A stretch of DNA of 64,000 nucleotides, from assembly GCA_902616615.1 (NCBI GenBank), contig CACMTN010000004.1:49543-113542 (forward strand). Direction: 5' to 3'. A program made the position numbers and the translations under genes. Each line of letters opens with the position of its first letter. Positions within the stretch are counted from its first letter, which is position 1. This DNA is from an uncultured SAR116 cluster alpha proteobacterium (GTDB lineage Bacteria; Pseudomonadota; Alphaproteobacteria; Puniceispirillales; Marisalimonadaceae). The notes below the pieces were generated by a model, which was not told where the DNA came from, did no database searches, and saw only the letters and a list, made by a program, of their open reading frames with translations. Shown one piece after another: positions 63,623-64,000 of this stretch.

Positions 63623-64000
63623 ATTTTGTATTATTCTCTAAAATTACCATTTGAATTTTTGTTAATACACTACCAACCAAACCTGAAAGTGTTGTACATA
63701 AGGCGGTACTCATGCCAAGTGCCATATTTGAGATTACTTTTTGAACATTTTCAACGTTACTTACGTCTAAATTATCAAATGCAGAACTCAACATTAATAA
63801 AAAGCCCGCTACTGTTCCTATTAAGCCAAGTGTGACCATTGTCTCTGATGCAAACCAAATATAGTTACTAAGTTTTATATATTGGGTATCAGATCTAAAA
63901 CTTAGAAATCCTGTTGCAATAGAAGTTGCAAAAAAGATTATAATTATTATGAAACTAATTTTTGTTTGATCTGCATTCCATAACTCATCAAACCAACCAT
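63615..64000 (-). CDS. MotA/TolQ/ExbB proton-channel family protein (partial; frame stays open to window edge)
   Basis: Frame extends upstream of the listed ORF: WFDELWNADQTKISFIIIIIFFATSIATGFLSFRSDTQYIKLSNYIWFASETMVTLGLIGTVAGFLLMLSSAFDNLD; then ALGMSTALCTTLSGLVGSVL. Confidence 0.82.
   Translation of the reverse strand, partial: GWFDELWNADQTKISFIIIIIFFATSIATGFLSFRSDTQYIKLSNYIWFASETMVTLGLIGTVAGFLLMLSSAFDNLDVSNVENVQKVISNMALGMSTALCTTLSGLVGSVLTKIQMVILENNTKYE

Overview
This is a gene-dense, AT-rich bacterial chromosome segment that looks alphaproteobacterial and probably comes from a streamlined, marine-type genome. The lineage evidence is a circularly permuted tmRNA gene next to an alpha-type sspB, plus DUF1489/DUF2794/DUF3126-like proteins; the exact lineage is not determined. 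Most of the window is housekeeping: mreBCD-mrdA, ilvBNC, miaA/serB, hflKC-degP, mrp, folA/thyA, fumarase, a D-tartrate dehydratase-like enolase-superfamily gene, rpmJ, msrA, a complete arginine-to-spermidine operon (carboxyspermidine route), trxB, purU, der-bamB, guaA/guaB/rsmB, rlmE/hisI, an RND pump, mgtE, pirin, csp, trpR-trpE-trpG. The most unusual parts are: (1) a 28.6-36.2 kb neighbourhood around rpoN, with three tandem bactofilins, an M23 peptidase, a 58-aa ORF and a PomA/PomB-type stator operon. Four intergenic -24/-12 (sigma-54-like) motifs sit at correct spacing there. (2) A protein in the stator operon (35388-36194) that appears collinear with ribosome recycling factor but lacks its hallmark RTGRA tip. 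(3) A ~0.8 kb insertion at the 3' end of guaA, bounded by a duplicated guaA end and carrying six copies of a decamer (ACTTGGTAAC/GTTACCAAGT). It looks like a relic or minimal integrase-type island. (4) A palindromic TrpR-operator-like site on the trpR start codon. (5) An ExbB/MotA-like three-gene operon at the right edge with an unusual partner protein. All homology calls come from reading the sequence and recalled family motifs; no searches were run.
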